From assembly GCF_014638005.1 (NCBI RefSeq), contig NZ_BMFG01000004.1:186001-250000 (forward strand): 64,000 nt of DNA, in the 5' to 3' direction. Position numbers and translations under genes: made by a program. Positions 27,308 to 36,324 of this stretch are shown piece by piece; the first letter of the stretch is position 1; every line of letters starts with the position of its first letter. The notes under the pieces are model-generated. The model saw only the letters and a program-made list of their open reading frames with translations, did no database searches and was not told the DNA's origin. Origin of the DNA: Flavobacterium orientale (GTDB taxonomy: Bacteria; Bacteroidota; Bacteroidia; Flavobacteriales; Flavobacteriaceae).

Positions 27308-28690
27308 ATGATGAAAAAAATTATCGCATTACTATCTGTAATTTGCTTTATTTCTTGTCAGGATAAAGAAATTATCACCACCTTTTCAGGAAAAATTGCA
27401 AATACTGAATCAAAAACCATCAAATTAGAAGGGTTAAATTTTTCGAAAGAAATTAATCTTAATACAGATGGAACATTTTCAGACACGCTTCAATTGGATT
27501 ACAACGGACTTTATTCGTTGATTTTAAATGATGAAAATCAACGATTCATTTATTTGGAAAACGGATTTCAATTGAATGTTGAAAATAATGCGGAAGAGTT
27601 TGAAAAGTCTTTTGTTTTCAAAGGAAATGGTTCTGATGAAAATAATTTTATGTCAAAAAAACATCAAGTTATTGAGTCCGTTTATGGTAAAATGAATGAC
27701 TGGGAAAGTGCTAAACCGTTATTCACTTTGGATGAAAAAGCTTTCATAGAAAAAAATGAATTGTACAAAAAAGAAATTTTGAAAGCATTGGATGAAGCAA
27801 AATTATCTAATGCAAATTTTGTGAAAAATGAAAAATCAGATACCGATTTTCATGTTTTAAGAATGTATGTGCAATATCCTTCTAATTATGGTTATTTAAC
27901 TAACAATAGAGCATTTAAGGCTTCCGAAAGCTTTCCAAAAATTGGAGATGATTTCTCGATGGATAACGAAGAATTATTTAAGTTCTCCTTTTCCTACCGT
28001 AATTTAGCTGGACGTAATTTTTATGAAAAAATGTATGCAGAAGCAGATTCAACTAAAACACCGCTTGAAAAAGGTTTTGAGGTTTTAAAACCTATCAAAA
28101 GTAAACTCATTCAAAGTGAATTGGTTAAAAATATGATGTATGAATTGAATGGTTCAACTCCAAATTTAGAAACCGTTTATAATGAAATGATGAGTTATTC
28201 ACTGGATGAAAAGTTTAAAAAAGAATTAACTGACAAGTTTGAAATTGTAAAAAATCTTGTTAAAGGTTCACCCTCTCCTACTTTTGATTATGAAAATATA
28301 AATGGCGGAAAAACTTCTTTAGAAAGTTTGAAGGGGAAATTTGTTTATATTGATGTTTGGGCTACTTGGTGCGGACCGTGCATTGCCGAAATTCCTGCTT
28401 TAAAAGAAGTTGAAAAAGAATATCATGGAAAAAACATTGAATTTGTCAGCATTTCTATTGATGATAAAAAAGATCATGAAAAATGGAAAAAAATAGTGGC
28501 TGATAAAGAATTAAAAGGTGTCCAATTATTTGCGGATAACGACTGGAAATCTGATTTTGTTAAAAATTATGCTATCGACGGAATTCCAAGATTTATTTTG
28601 ATTGATACGGAAGGTAAAATCGTAAATGCTGATGCTCCAAGACCGTCTGATGCAAAGTTGAAAGAATTGTTGAATGAAGTTGGATTGTAA
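27308..28690 (+). CDS. TlpA-like thioredoxin-domain lipoprotein
   Basis: A 460-residue envelope protein with a lipoprotein signal (lipobox FISC). The N-terminal region (about 25-110) is a beta-rich DUF4369-like domain, the middle (about 110-310) is helical, and the C terminus (about 315-460) is a TlpA/ResA-like thioredoxin fold with redox motif WATWCGPC and cis-Pro in GIPRFIL. Such proteins are frequent in Bacteroidota and are thought to reduce or isomerise disulfides on the outer side of the cytoplasmic membrane; the partner is unknown. A TATTTTTG box (27283-27290) is the likely -7 element. Two ATG codons (27308, 27311) are possible starts. Confidence 0.88.
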   Translation: MMKKIIALLSVICFISCQDKEIITTFSGKIANTESKTIKLEGLNFSKEINLNTDGTFSDTLQLDYNGLYSLILNDENQRFIYLENGFQLNVENNAEEFEKSFVFKGNGSDENNFMSKKHQVIESVYGKMNDWESAKPLFTLDEKAFIEKNELYKKEILKALDEAKLSNANFVKNEKSDTDFHVLRMYVQYPSNYGYLTNNRAFKASESFPKIGDDFSMDNEELFKFSFSYRNLAGRNFYEKMYAEADSTKTPLEKGFEVLKPIKSKLIQSELVKNMMYELNGSTPNLETVYNEMMSYSLDEKFKKELTDKFEIVKNLVKGSPSPTFDYENINGGKTSLESLKGKFVYIDVWATWCGPCIAEIPALKEVEKEYHGKNIEFVSISIDDKKDHEKWKKIVADKELKGVQLFADNDWKSDFVKNYAIDGIPRFILIDTEGKIVNADAPRPSDAKLKELLNEVGL

Positions 28691-28713
28691 ATTTCAATCT
28701 TTCTGATTTATAT

Positions 28714-28760
28714 TTAAACCATTTAGAAATTAACTTAGTTTCTAAATGGTTTAATTTTTT
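28714..28760. terminator. Bidirectional terminator overlapping the end of the NAD(P)HX repair gene
   Basis: A 16-bp perfect stem TTAAACCATTTAGAAA/TTTCTAAATGGTTTAA (28714-28729, 28739-28754) with T-run on both sides. Its right arm overlaps the 3' end of the convergent gene. Confidence 0.8.
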
Positions 28761-30247
28761 AATTCCAAAAAAACTTTCCCTAAATACTTTATAATATCCG
28801 AAGCAATAAAACCTCCGTAACCCATATCGTTCATGGCAATATCAGCGGTTCGACCGTGAAAATAAACACCTAAAAGTGAAGCATCAACGGCAGAATAGCC
28901 TTGAGCACGAAAACTAGTAATCATTCCGGATAACACATCGCCGCTTCCACCTGTTGCCAAAGCTTGGTTTCCTGAAGAATTGACATACACGTTTTTGTCA
29001 TCTATAATTAAAGTATAAGCACCTTTGATTAAAACCACCAAATGGTACATTTTGACAAATGATTTTACTTTTTCAATTTTGTTAAAATCATCTTCCCAAG
29101 TTCCAATCAACCGTTCTAATTCTTTGGGATGTGGTGTCAAAATGGAGTTCTTTGGCAGTAAATTCATCCATTCTGAATTTTCAGAAAGAATATTCAATGC
29201 ATCGGCATCAATCACTAGAGGAATTTTATTCTCCTTTAAAAAGTGATATAAAGCTGCTGTAGTTTCCTCCTCTTGACCAATTCCCATTCCAATTCCGATT
29301 GATTTTGGTTGAAGATTAAATTCAATGTTGGTTATTTTATGATAATTTTCATCAGTCATCACCATGACTTCCGGTGTGGCGGTTTGTAAAATTTCGTAAC
29401 CACATTTAGGAATAAAAACCGTTGCCAAACCGCAACCTGACCGCAATGCAGCTTGCGAAGCCAAAACCATTGCTCCAATTTTTCCATAGCAACCACCAAT
29501 CAACAACACATGGCCTTGCGTTCCTTTATGCGAAAATTTTGAAATGGGCTTGTATCGCTTTTTTATTTTATTCAAATCGGTATAATAATAATTGGTGTGA
29601 ATTGATTCGATAGATTTCACATCTAAATCAATTGGCAACAAAACAATTTCATTAATAAAACTTTCATTATCAGGCAAATAAAAAGCCAATTTTGGGAACT
29701 GAAACGTGAGAACAACATCTGAATGAATGGCAATCATTGTTTTTTTATCCAAAAATAATCCGGATGGAACATCAATGGAGACTTTAAACGATTGATGATA
29801 ATTAATTTTTTGAATCAAAATTTGAAGCCAACTATCCATTTCTCTAGTTAAACCAATTCCGAAAATGGCATCTACAATAACATGATTTTCAGCTATATCA
29901 GGAAATTCAGATGCAGCATTAATTACTTCATATGTTAAATTACTTTCTTTTAAACGATCTAAATTTGTATCAAAATCCGATGAAAATTTATCCGTAAACG
30001 GAACAACATACACATGAACGTCAAAGTAATTTTGTTTCAACATTCTAGCAATTACCAATCCGTCACCTCCGTTATTTCCAACTCCACAAAATATGTGGTA
30101 AACGGTTTTTTTATCTTGAAAATGATTCACCAACCACAAAAAAGCTTGTAAAGCAGCTCGTTCCATCAATTCTAAAGAAGTGATTTGCTGCTTTTCAATT
30201 GTTAATTTATCAAGTTCTTTGATTTTTTCTGCATTAAATATTTTCAT
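28751..30247 (-). CDS. Bifunctional NAD(P)HX epimerase and ADP-dependent dehydratase
   Basis: Repairs hydrated NADH and NADPH. The 498-residue protein has the N-terminal YjeF-type epimerase domain (about 1-215) with CGVGNNGGDGLV, and the C-terminal ribokinase-like dehydratase domain (about 225-498) with GTQGHVLLIGG and the nucleotide motif NQALATGGSGDVLSG. The joining of the two activities in one chain is common in bacteria. It is convergent with the TlpA-like gene; its start is divergent from the thr region, and the intergenic stretch 30248-30517 contains the thr leader. Confidence 0.92.
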   Translation of the reverse strand: MKIFNAEKIKELDKLTIEKQQITSLELMERAALQAFLWLVNHFQDKKTVYHIFCGVGNNGGDGLVIARMLKQNYFDVHVYVVPFTDKFSSDFDTNLDRLKESNLTYEVINAASEFPDIAENHVIVDAIFGIGLTREMDSWLQILIQKINYHQSFKVSIDVPSGLFLDKKTMIAIHSDVVLTFQFPKLAFYLPDNESFINEIVLLPIDLDVKSIESIHTNYYYTDLNKIKKRYKPISKFSHKGTQGHVLLIGGCYGKIGAMVLASQAALRSGCGLATVFIPKCGYEILQTATPEVMVMTDENYHKITNIEFNLQPKSIGIGMGIGQEEETTAALYHFLKENKIPLVIDADALNILSENSEWMNLLPKNSILTPHPKELERLIGTWEDDFNKIEKVKSFVKMYHLVVLIKGAYTLIIDDKNVYVNSSGNQALATGGSGDVLSGMITSFRAQGYSAVDASLLGVYFHGRTADIAMNDMGYGGFIASDIIKYLGKVFLELKN

Positions 30248-30321
30248 CTGTATCAGATTACAAAGTTTATTGAAGTATTCGCAAAAAGTTTCAGTTTTAT
30301 ATTTCCTATATGTAAATTTAT

Positions 30322-30445
30322 TACATTTGTTTCAGATGAAATCACAAAAGAACATATTTTATTCAAACAACTCCTTCAATTCGTTGAACGGATTTTCTTT
30401 TGGCACATCTTCTACAACTACAACCCCATTCGGGGTATAATTTTT
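30322..30445 (+). promoter_or_regulatory. Candidate threonine leader/attenuator before thrA
   Basis: A TACATTTG -7 box (30322-30329) is followed 7 nt later by ATG 30336, which opens a 34-codon ORF ending at 30440. Its last 12 codons encode GTSSTTTTPFGV, so five of the last eleven residues before the end region are Thr. The Thr codons vary (ACA, ACT, ACC). A 5-bp hairpin ACCCC-ATTC-GGGGT (30423-30436) overlaps the final codons and stop, and ATAATTTTT follows (30437-30445). thrA begins 78 nt after the stop. Thr-rich short ORFs before thr genes are the mark of attenuation control by charged tRNA-Thr. The hairpin inside the ORF is unlike the classical layout. Confidence 0.6.
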
Positions 30446-30517
30446 ACATATCATCCGCATCCATGCTTATTCGAAAGGATAAAATAAAAACCCTGTTTTT
30501 AAGTAAAAAATAATCAA

Positions 30518-32965
30518 ATGAAAGTATTAAAATTCGGCGGAACTTCGGTTGCCAATGCTCAAAATATAAAGTTAGTTCTCGAAATTGTTGAACAAAAATC
30601 TAAAGAAGATAAATTAATCGTGGCTGTTTCAGCCTTTAGTGGCGTAACTGATTTACTTTTGTCTGCTGCACAAAAAGCAGCTTCAAAAGATGATTCCTAT
30701 CGCGATGTCGTTTTACAAATTGAGAAAAAACACCTCGAAGCCATTAAAGAATTGGTTCCAACTAACGAACAATCGGCTTTGTTGCATTATTGTAAAAAGA
30801 AAATTTCCTTATTGGAAACGTTGTTGGATGGTTGTTATTTGTTGGGTGAATTAACCGCTCGAACATCCGATATGATTGTGAGTTTTGGTGAGTTGTTATC
30901 GTCTTACATTATTGCTGAAGCGATGAAACAACAGCTATCAAATAGCAGTTTTAAAGATAGTCGGGAACTAATTAAAACCAATAATAACTTTGGAAAAGCT
31001 GAAGTGAATTTTGAAATTACGAATACAACTATTATTGATTATTTTAATTCTACTACTTATCAAGTTACACTCATTCCCGGTTTTATTGCTTCTTCATTAG
31101 ATGGAAATACGACCACGTTAGGTCGTGGTGGTTCTGATTATACTGCTGCGATTGTTGCTGCAGCTTTGAAAGTCAAAGAATTAGAAATTTGGACCGACGT
31201 CAACGGAATGTTTACCGCCAATCCGAAAATCGTTAAACAAGCTCAACCCATTGAAAAAATTACGTATGAAGAAGCGATGGAATTGTCACATTTTGGTGCA
31301 AAAGTGCTTTATCCGCCAACTATTCAACCCGTTTTAAGCAAAAATATTCCGATTTGGATAAAAAACACATTTGAACCGGAAGCTTTTGGAACGTATATTT
31401 CTTCTGAATCTAATCCGAACGGAAATCCGATTAAAGGAATTTCACATATTGATAAAATTAGTTTGATTACGTTGGAAGGTTCAGGAATGGTAGGAGTTGC
31501 CGGAGTTTCTAAACGTTTGTTTGAAGTTTTATCCAATCATTCTATCAATGTTATTTTTATCACACAAGCTTCATCAGAACATTCCATTTGTATCGGAATT
31601 TTAAATGCTGATGCCGATTTGGCAAAAACAGCAATTGATAAAATCTTTGAATTGGAAATTTCACAACAAAAAATCAATCCGTGTGTGGTTGAAAAAGATT
31701 TGTGCATCGTGGCTTTAGTGGGCGAACAAATGAAAAACCACCAAGGAATTAGTGGAAAAATGTTCAGTACTTTAGGCAAGAATAACGTAAATATTCGTGC
31801 GATTGCTCAAGGTGCTTCCGAGCGGAATATTTCTGTGGTAATCAATGAAAATGATGTAAAAAAAGCATTGAACACGTTACACGAACGTTTTTTTGAAGAA
31901 CAAACCAAACAGTTGAATTTATTTGTAATGGGAGTTGGAAATGTAGGTGAAAAATTCATCGAACAAATTCACCAACAAAAGAAATTCTTAAAAGAAAATT
32001 TAAAAATAAATCTGCGGGTTATTGCACTTTCCAATTCCAGAAAAATGGTTTTTGATGAAGAAGGAATTTCATTAAAAGATTGGAAAACTGATTTGGATAA
32101 TGGTGAAAAAGCTTCAAAAGCTGATTTTATTGAAAAAACAAAAGCACTCAATCTACGGAATAGCATTTTTGTTGATATTACGGCAAATACTGAAGTTTCT
32201 AAAACCTACGAACATTATCTTCGAAAAAATATTGCGGTCGTAACGTGCAACAAAATAGCTTGTTCATCTGAGTATGATAATTATTTGAATTTGAAACGCT
32301 TATCGCGAAAATACAATGCTCCATTTTTGTTTGAAACGAATGTAGGTGCGGGTTTACCAATTATTGATACGTTGAAGCATTTGATAGCTTCGGGTGATCG
32401 AATTCATAAAATTCAAGCGGTTTTATCGGGAAGTTTGAACTTTATTTTTAATAATTTTAGCGAAACCTATAATTTTCACGACGTAGTGAAAGAAGCCGGA
32501 GTACAAGGTTTCACCGAACCTGATCCAAAAATCGATTTAAGTGGTGTTGATGTGGCCCGAAAAATTCTGATTCTTATTCGCGAGAGCGGTTATCAAATGG
32601 AAATGGAAGACATTGAAAATATTTCGTTTTTACCAAAAGAATGTATGGAAACCAAAACCAATGAAGACTTTTTCAAATCCTTAATCAAACACTCGAGTCA
32701 TTTTGATAATTTATTGAAAGAAGCGAAAGAAAAAGATTGTCGTTTGAAATTTGTTGCTAAATTCGATAACGGAAAAGCCAGCGTTGGTTTACAGTTTATT
32801 CCAAAGGAAAGTCCGTTTTACAATTTAGAAGGAAAAGATAATATTGTTGAATTTTTCACCGATCGTTATGTAGATCAACCGTTGATAATCAAAGGAGCCG
32901 GTGCCGGTGCTGCCGTGACTGCTTCGGGTATTTTTGCGGATGTGATTCGGATTGGAAATGTTTAA
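30518..32965 (+). CDS. thrA: Bifunctional aspartate kinase/homoserine dehydrogenase I
   Basis: Catalyses the first and third steps from aspartate to threonine and methionine. The 815-residue protein starts with the kinase domain (MKVLKFGGTSVAN; about 1-290, with GRGGSDYTA near 209), has two ACT regulatory domains (about 310-460) that bind threonine in known enzymes, and ends with homoserine dehydrogenase (about 465-815; NAD-binding GVGNVGEKF and NKIA at the catalytic core). It is the first gene of thrA-thrB, preceded by a Thr-rich leader ORF. thrC is 25 kb away. A 24-bp inverted repeat separates it from thrB. Confidence 0.96.
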   Translation: MKVLKFGGTSVANAQNIKLVLEIVEQKSKEDKLIVAVSAFSGVTDLLLSAAQKAASKDDSYRDVVLQIEKKHLEAIKELVPTNEQSALLHYCKKKISLLETLLDGCYLLGELTARTSDMIVSFGELLSSYIIAEAMKQQLSNSSFKDSRELIKTNNNFGKAEVNFEITNTTIIDYFNSTTYQVTLIPGFIASSLDGNTTTLGRGGSDYTAAIVAAALKVKELEIWTDVNGMFTANPKIVKQAQPIEKITYEEAMELSHFGAKVLYPPTIQPVLSKNIPIWIKNTFEPEAFGTYISSESNPNGNPIKGISHIDKISLITLEGSGMVGVAGVSKRLFEVLSNHSINVIFITQASSEHSICIGILNADADLAKTAIDKIFELEISQQKINPCVVEKDLCIVALVGEQMKNHQGISGKMFSTLGKNNVNIRAIAQGASERNISVVINENDVKKALNTLHERFFEEQTKQLNLFVMGVGNVGEKFIEQIHQQKKFLKENLKINLRVIALSNSRKMVFDEEGISLKDWKTDLDNGEKASKADFIEKTKALNLRNSIFVDITANTEVSKTYEHYLRKNIAVVTCNKIACSSEYDNYLNLKRLSRKYNAPFLFETNVGAGLPIIDTLKHLIASGDRIHKIQAVLSGSLNFIFNNFSETYNFHDVVKEAGVQGFTEPDPKIDLSGVDVARKILILIRESGYQMEMEDIENISFLPKECMETKTNEDFFKSLIKHSSHFDNLLKEAKEKDCRLKFVAKFDNGKASVGLQFIPKESPFYNLEGKDNIVEFFTDRYVDQPLIIKGAGAGAAVTASGIFADVIRIGNV

Positions 32966-32967
32966 TG

Positions 32968-33025
32968 AAGGTTCTGAGGCACTAAGGTTCTAAGCAACCT
33001 CAGAACCTTAGTGCCTCAGAACCTT
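32968..33025. repeat. Perfect 24-bp inverted repeat between thrA and thrB
   Basis: The 24-nt arm 32968-32991 (AAGGTTCTGAGGCACTAAGG and TTCT) is exactly repeated inverted at 33002-33025, with a 10-nt loop. The arm is itself made of the word GGTTCT repeated. The right side continues with another copy of AGAACCTT before the thrB start. No T-run follows, so it is unlikely to stop all transcription, but the mRNA hairpin would be very stable. Confidence 0.85.
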
Positions 33026-33042
33026 AGAACCTTTAAAAAAAA

Positions 33043-33963
33043 ATGAACGAAATAAAAATATTCTGCCCCGCCACCGTAGCCAACTTATCCTGTGGATTTG
33101 ATGTCTTAGGATTATGTTTAGAAGGCATTGGCGATGAAATGATTATTCGCAAAAGCGATGAAAAAGGAATCCGAATTACCAAAATAACCGGAGCCGATTT
33201 ACCTTTGGAAACCAATAAAAATGTAGCTGGTGTTGCCGGATTGGCGATGTTAAACCACTTGGATTTAGAATTCGGATTTGAGATTGAAATCCATAAAAAA
33301 ATCAAAGCCGGAAGCGGAATTGGTAGTAGTGCCGCAAGTGCAGCAGGAGTTGTCGTTGGAATTAACGAGTTATTGGGGAATCCTTTGCATCGAAAAGATT
33401 TAATTCCGTTTGCCATGGAAGGTGAATTTTTAGCCAGTGGAAGCTATCACGCCGATAATGTTGCTCCTGCAATTTTGGGCGGATTTACGTTAGTTCGAAG
33501 TTATGAACCGTTGGAAGTTATTAAAATTAATAGTCCGAAGGATTTATATGTAACAATTATTCATCCGCATATTGAGGTGAAAACATCCGAAGCCAGAAAC
33601 ATTTTACCTAAAGAAATTGCGTTAAAAACAGCCATTACACAATGGGGAAATTTAGGTGGTTTCATTAGTGGATTATATACCGAAGATTATGCTTTAATGG
33701 GTCGTTGTTTGCAAGATGTTGTAGCCGAACCTTATCGAAAAAACTTAATTCCTGAATTTAATAATGTAAAAAAATCGGCTTTAGAAAATGGTGCATTAGG
33801 TTGTGGCATTTCCGGTTCAGGACCTTCAATTTATGCATTGAGTAAAGGTATTCAAACATCTAAAAATGTGGGTAATAAAATGAAAGAAGTCTATTTGAAA
33901 ACCGGAATTGAATATGCTATTTATGTGTCTAAGGTTTGTGATAAAGGGGTGAAAATGATTTAA
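33043..33963 (+). CDS. thrB: Homoserine kinase
   Basis: A GHMP kinase that phosphorylates homoserine, preparing it for threonine synthase. The 306-residue protein has the family start (FCPATVANLSCGFDVLG), the ATP-binding glycine- and serine-rich loop AGSGIGSSAASAAG (near 89-102) and the third motif GCGISGSGPSIYAL (near 256). It follows thrA by 77 nt that contain the inverted repeat. Its end is 4 nt from the convergent gene at 33968. Confidence 0.94.
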   Translation: MNEIKIFCPATVANLSCGFDVLGLCLEGIGDEMIIRKSDEKGIRITKITGADLPLETNKNVAGVAGLAMLNHLDLEFGFEIEIHKKIKAGSGIGSSAASAAGVVVGINELLGNPLHRKDLIPFAMEGEFLASGSYHADNVAPAILGGFTLVRSYEPLEVIKINSPKDLYVTIIHPHIEVKTSEARNILPKEIALKTAITQWGNLGGFISGLYTEDYALMGRCLQDVVAEPYRKNLIPEFNNVKKSALENGALGCGISGSGPSIYALSKGIQTSKNVGNKMKEVYLKTGIEYAIYVSKVCDKGVKMI

Positions 33964-33967
33964 AAAA

Positions 33968-34315
33968 CTATTTATTTACTAATTTCTGTAAATTTAAAAC
34001 TAAAGCTTCAACTTCCTTTTTATCAACTTTAAATAATAAAATTTCAATTTCTGAATCCTTTGTCTGAATGATTAATTTATCTTTTTCCTTATAATTACTA
34101 AAACTTCCCAAATCAAATATAAAATCAATTACTAAACTGAAAATTGATACAATCCAATTTGTTTTGCCTTTTATTAAACTAATAGAAGTAATTGAGTTGT
34201 ATTTATATTCACCTTTATTGGAAGGAGTATCATCATCAATCAAATGAAAATTATTTTCATTCAATGTAAATACTAACAGGGGTTTCTTTCTTAAATTATG
34301 AATCGTAGTAGCCAT
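33968..34315 (-). CDS. Small soluble protein, possibly PH-like fold
   Basis: A 115-residue protein with no signal peptide. The pattern of beta strands with a C-terminal helix (LFKVDKKEVEALVLNLQKLV) and the hydrophobic strand SIFSLVIDFIFDL resemble small bacterial PH-like domains, but I cannot name a family with confidence. It starts 3 nt after the stop of the RlmL-like methyltransferase gene, so it is cotranscribed with it. I took ATG 34315 rather than a TTG at 34318. Confidence 0.6.
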   Translation of the reverse strand: MATTIHNLRKKPLLVFTLNENNFHLIDDDTPSNKGEYKYNSITSISLIKGKTNWIVSIFSLVIDFIFDLGSFSNYKEKDKLIIQTKDSEIEILLFKVDKKEVEALVLNLQKLVNK

Positions 34316-34318
34316 CAA

Positions 34319-35488
34319 TTACTCCTCTTCCCTATTCTGAAACTTCGTTCGCTTACTACCTTCGTAAATATCATACTTCAACAACCTGGCTTCTAATTTT
34401 CCATTGAATAATTTGATTTTTCGGGAAGGTTTTAATCCCACAAATTTCAATGCTTCTAAATTAGCTGTGATAAACCAAGCTTGCGTGTTGGGATAACTTT
34501 GTTTGAAAGTGTCGCCAATTTCTCTATAAAATCGTTCCATATCAATATCCAAACGTTCACCATAGGGTGGATTGAAAACCATATGAAGTGGACCTTCCGT
34601 TTGTTTTTCTGTTTCAAAGAAGTCTTTCTGTTCAATCGTAACATAATCATCCAAATTGGCATTTTGAATATTGTCTTGTGCTTTTCGAACTGCACTGGGA
34701 GCTTTATCAAAACCTTTTATCGTATAATGAAATTCTCTTGTTTTCTTCATCAAACTATCAATAATTTGGTCGAATAAATCATTGTCCCAATCATTCCATT
34801 TTTCAAAAGCGAATTCTTTTCGATTGATATTAGCCGGAATATTACAAGCAATCATCGCAGCTTCGGCTAAAATGGTTCCGCTTCCGCACATTGGATCGAG
34901 AAAATGAGAAGTTCCATCCCAACCGGAAAGAATCAACATTCCGGCTGCTAAAACTTCATTTATTGGAGCAATATTCGTAGCCGAACGATAACCACGTTGA
35001 TGCAACGATTCACCGGAGGTATCCAATGAAACCGTACATTGATCACGATCTAAGTGAATATGAATTCGCAAATCGGGAAAATCTTTATCAATACTCGGAC
35101 GAACACCGGTTTTTTCACGAAATTGATCCACAATCGCATCTTTCGTTTTTAAAGCTACAAATTGTGAGTTGTTAAAAGCTTCAGAATACAATGTGACATC
35201 CACCACAAAAGTCTGCTTTTCATTCATAAACTGACTCCAATCTATGCTGTAAATTCCATCATACAAACTCTTGTCATTAAACACTTTAAACCATTTAATT
35301 GGCTTCAAAATTTTAAGAGCTGTTCGCAACGATAAATTGGCTTTGTACATAAAACCTTTGTCGCCGGAAAAAGTGACAACTCGTGTCCCGGTTTGCACAT
35401 CTTGTCCGCCTAATTGCTGTACTTCTTTGGCTAAAATATCTTCAAAACCAAAAAAAGTTTTGGCTACCATCTTAAAATTCTTCTCCAT
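34319..35488 (-). CDS. THUMP-domain RNA methyltransferase, RlmL-like
   Basis: A 389-residue class I SAM-dependent methyltransferase expected to make m2G in 23S rRNA at the position equivalent to E. coli G2445. The N-terminal half has a ferredoxin-like and THUMP domain (about 45-155, with RIHIHLDRDQCTVSLDTSG). The C-terminal half has motif I DPMCGSGT (near 192) and the catalytic NPPY in MVFNPPYGERL (near 312). It matches the N-terminal half of proteobacterial RlmL; the RlmK half is absent, as usual outside proteobacteria. Divergent from the methyltransferase at 35560. Confidence 0.88.
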   Translation of the reverse strand: MEKNFKMVAKTFFGFEDILAKEVQQLGGQDVQTGTRVVTFSGDKGFMYKANLSLRTALKILKPIKWFKVFNDKSLYDGIYSIDWSQFMNEKQTFVVDVTLYSEAFNNSQFVALKTKDAIVDQFREKTGVRPSIDKDFPDLRIHIHLDRDQCTVSLDTSGESLHQRGYRSATNIAPINEVLAAGMLILSGWDGTSHFLDPMCGSGTILAEAAMIACNIPANINRKEFAFEKWNDWDNDLFDQIIDSLMKKTREFHYTIKGFDKAPSAVRKAQDNIQNANLDDYVTIEQKDFFETEKQTEGPLHMVFNPPYGERLDIDMERFYREIGDTFKQSYPNTQAWFITANLEALKFVGLKPSRKIKLFNGKLEARLLKYDIYEGSKRTKFQNREEE

Positions 35489-35559
35489 AACTGTTTAAAT
35501 CTGTAAAACTTGGCAAAAATACACTAAATTTGCACGTTCTTAAAGCATCTATCCAATTA

Positions 35560-36324
35560 ATGTCAGAATCTAAAATTCCTTCAACTCGCAACTCGCAACT
35601 CGCCACCGAAAACTGGTACGCCTCTTGGTTTGACACTCCGTATTATCATATTCTTTACAAAGACAGAGATTATGAAGAAGCACAGGCGTTTATGGATAAT
35701 TTAACCGAATATTTGAATTTACCCGAAGAAGCCAAGATTTTAGATCTAGCTTGTGGAAAAGGTCGTCATTCGATTTATTTGAATCAATTGGGTTATGATG
35801 TAACAGGAGCCGATTTGTCTGAAAACAGTATAAATGCAGCTTCAAAATCATCGAATGAAAAACTGCATTTTGTGGTTCATGACATGAGAATTTCATTTGA
35901 AGAAAAGTTTGATGCCATTTTCAATTTATTCACCAGTTTTGGTTATTTTGAAGATGATGCGGATAATTTAACGACGCTAAAAGCCATTCGCGACAGCTTA
36001 ACAGAATATGGATTTGCTGTAATTGATTTTATGAATGTGGATTTTGTGTTGGAAAATTTAAATCCGGAAGAAACTAAAACCGTCGATGGAATCGATTTTC
36101 ATATTAAACGATATGAAAAAGACAATCATATTTATAAAGAAATTTCATTTTCGGATAAAGGAAAAGAGTTTCATTTCACCGAAAAAGTGCAAGCTCTCCG
36201 ATTAGCCGATTTTGAAAAGATGATGGACGAAGCCGGAATTTATTTATTGGATGTTTTTGGCGATTACAAACTCCGAAAATTCTATAAAGCACAATCTGAA
36301 CGTTTAATTTTGATCTTTAAATAA
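35560..36324 (+). CDS. Class I SAM-dependent methyltransferase, unknown substrate
   Basis: A 254-residue cytoplasmic methyltransferase with motif I LDLACGKGRHS (near 67), a following acidic loop VTGADLSENS, and IFNLFTSFGYF as motif IV-like. It resembles small-molecule methyltransferases of the Methyltransf_25 type. A TAAATTTG box at 35525-35532 is a likely -7 element and argues for ATG 35560; the first 15 codons contain a tandem of the word CAACTCG (35580-35603), which also occurs in intergenic repeats of this window, so the true start could be further in. The ZIP gene starts directly after its stop. Confidence 0.82.
   Translation: MSESKIPSTRNSQLATENWYASWFDTPYYHILYKDRDYEEAQAFMDNLTEYLNLPEEAKILDLACGKGRHSIYLNQLGYDVTGADLSENSINAASKSSNEKLHFVVHDMRISFEEKFDAIFNLFTSFGYFEDDADNLTTLKAIRDSLTEYGFAVIDFMNVDFVLENLNPEETKTVDGIDFHIKRYEKDNHIYKEISFSDKGKEFHFTEKVQALRLADFEKMMDEAGIYLLDVFGDYKLRKFYKAQSERLILIFK

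Noticed and set aside
30180..30440. 86-codon open frame ending with the Thr-rich segment
   Set aside because: Its first half overlaps the NAD(P)HX repair gene in antisense and has no start signal. Only the part from ATG 30336 fits the promoter, so only that is reported.
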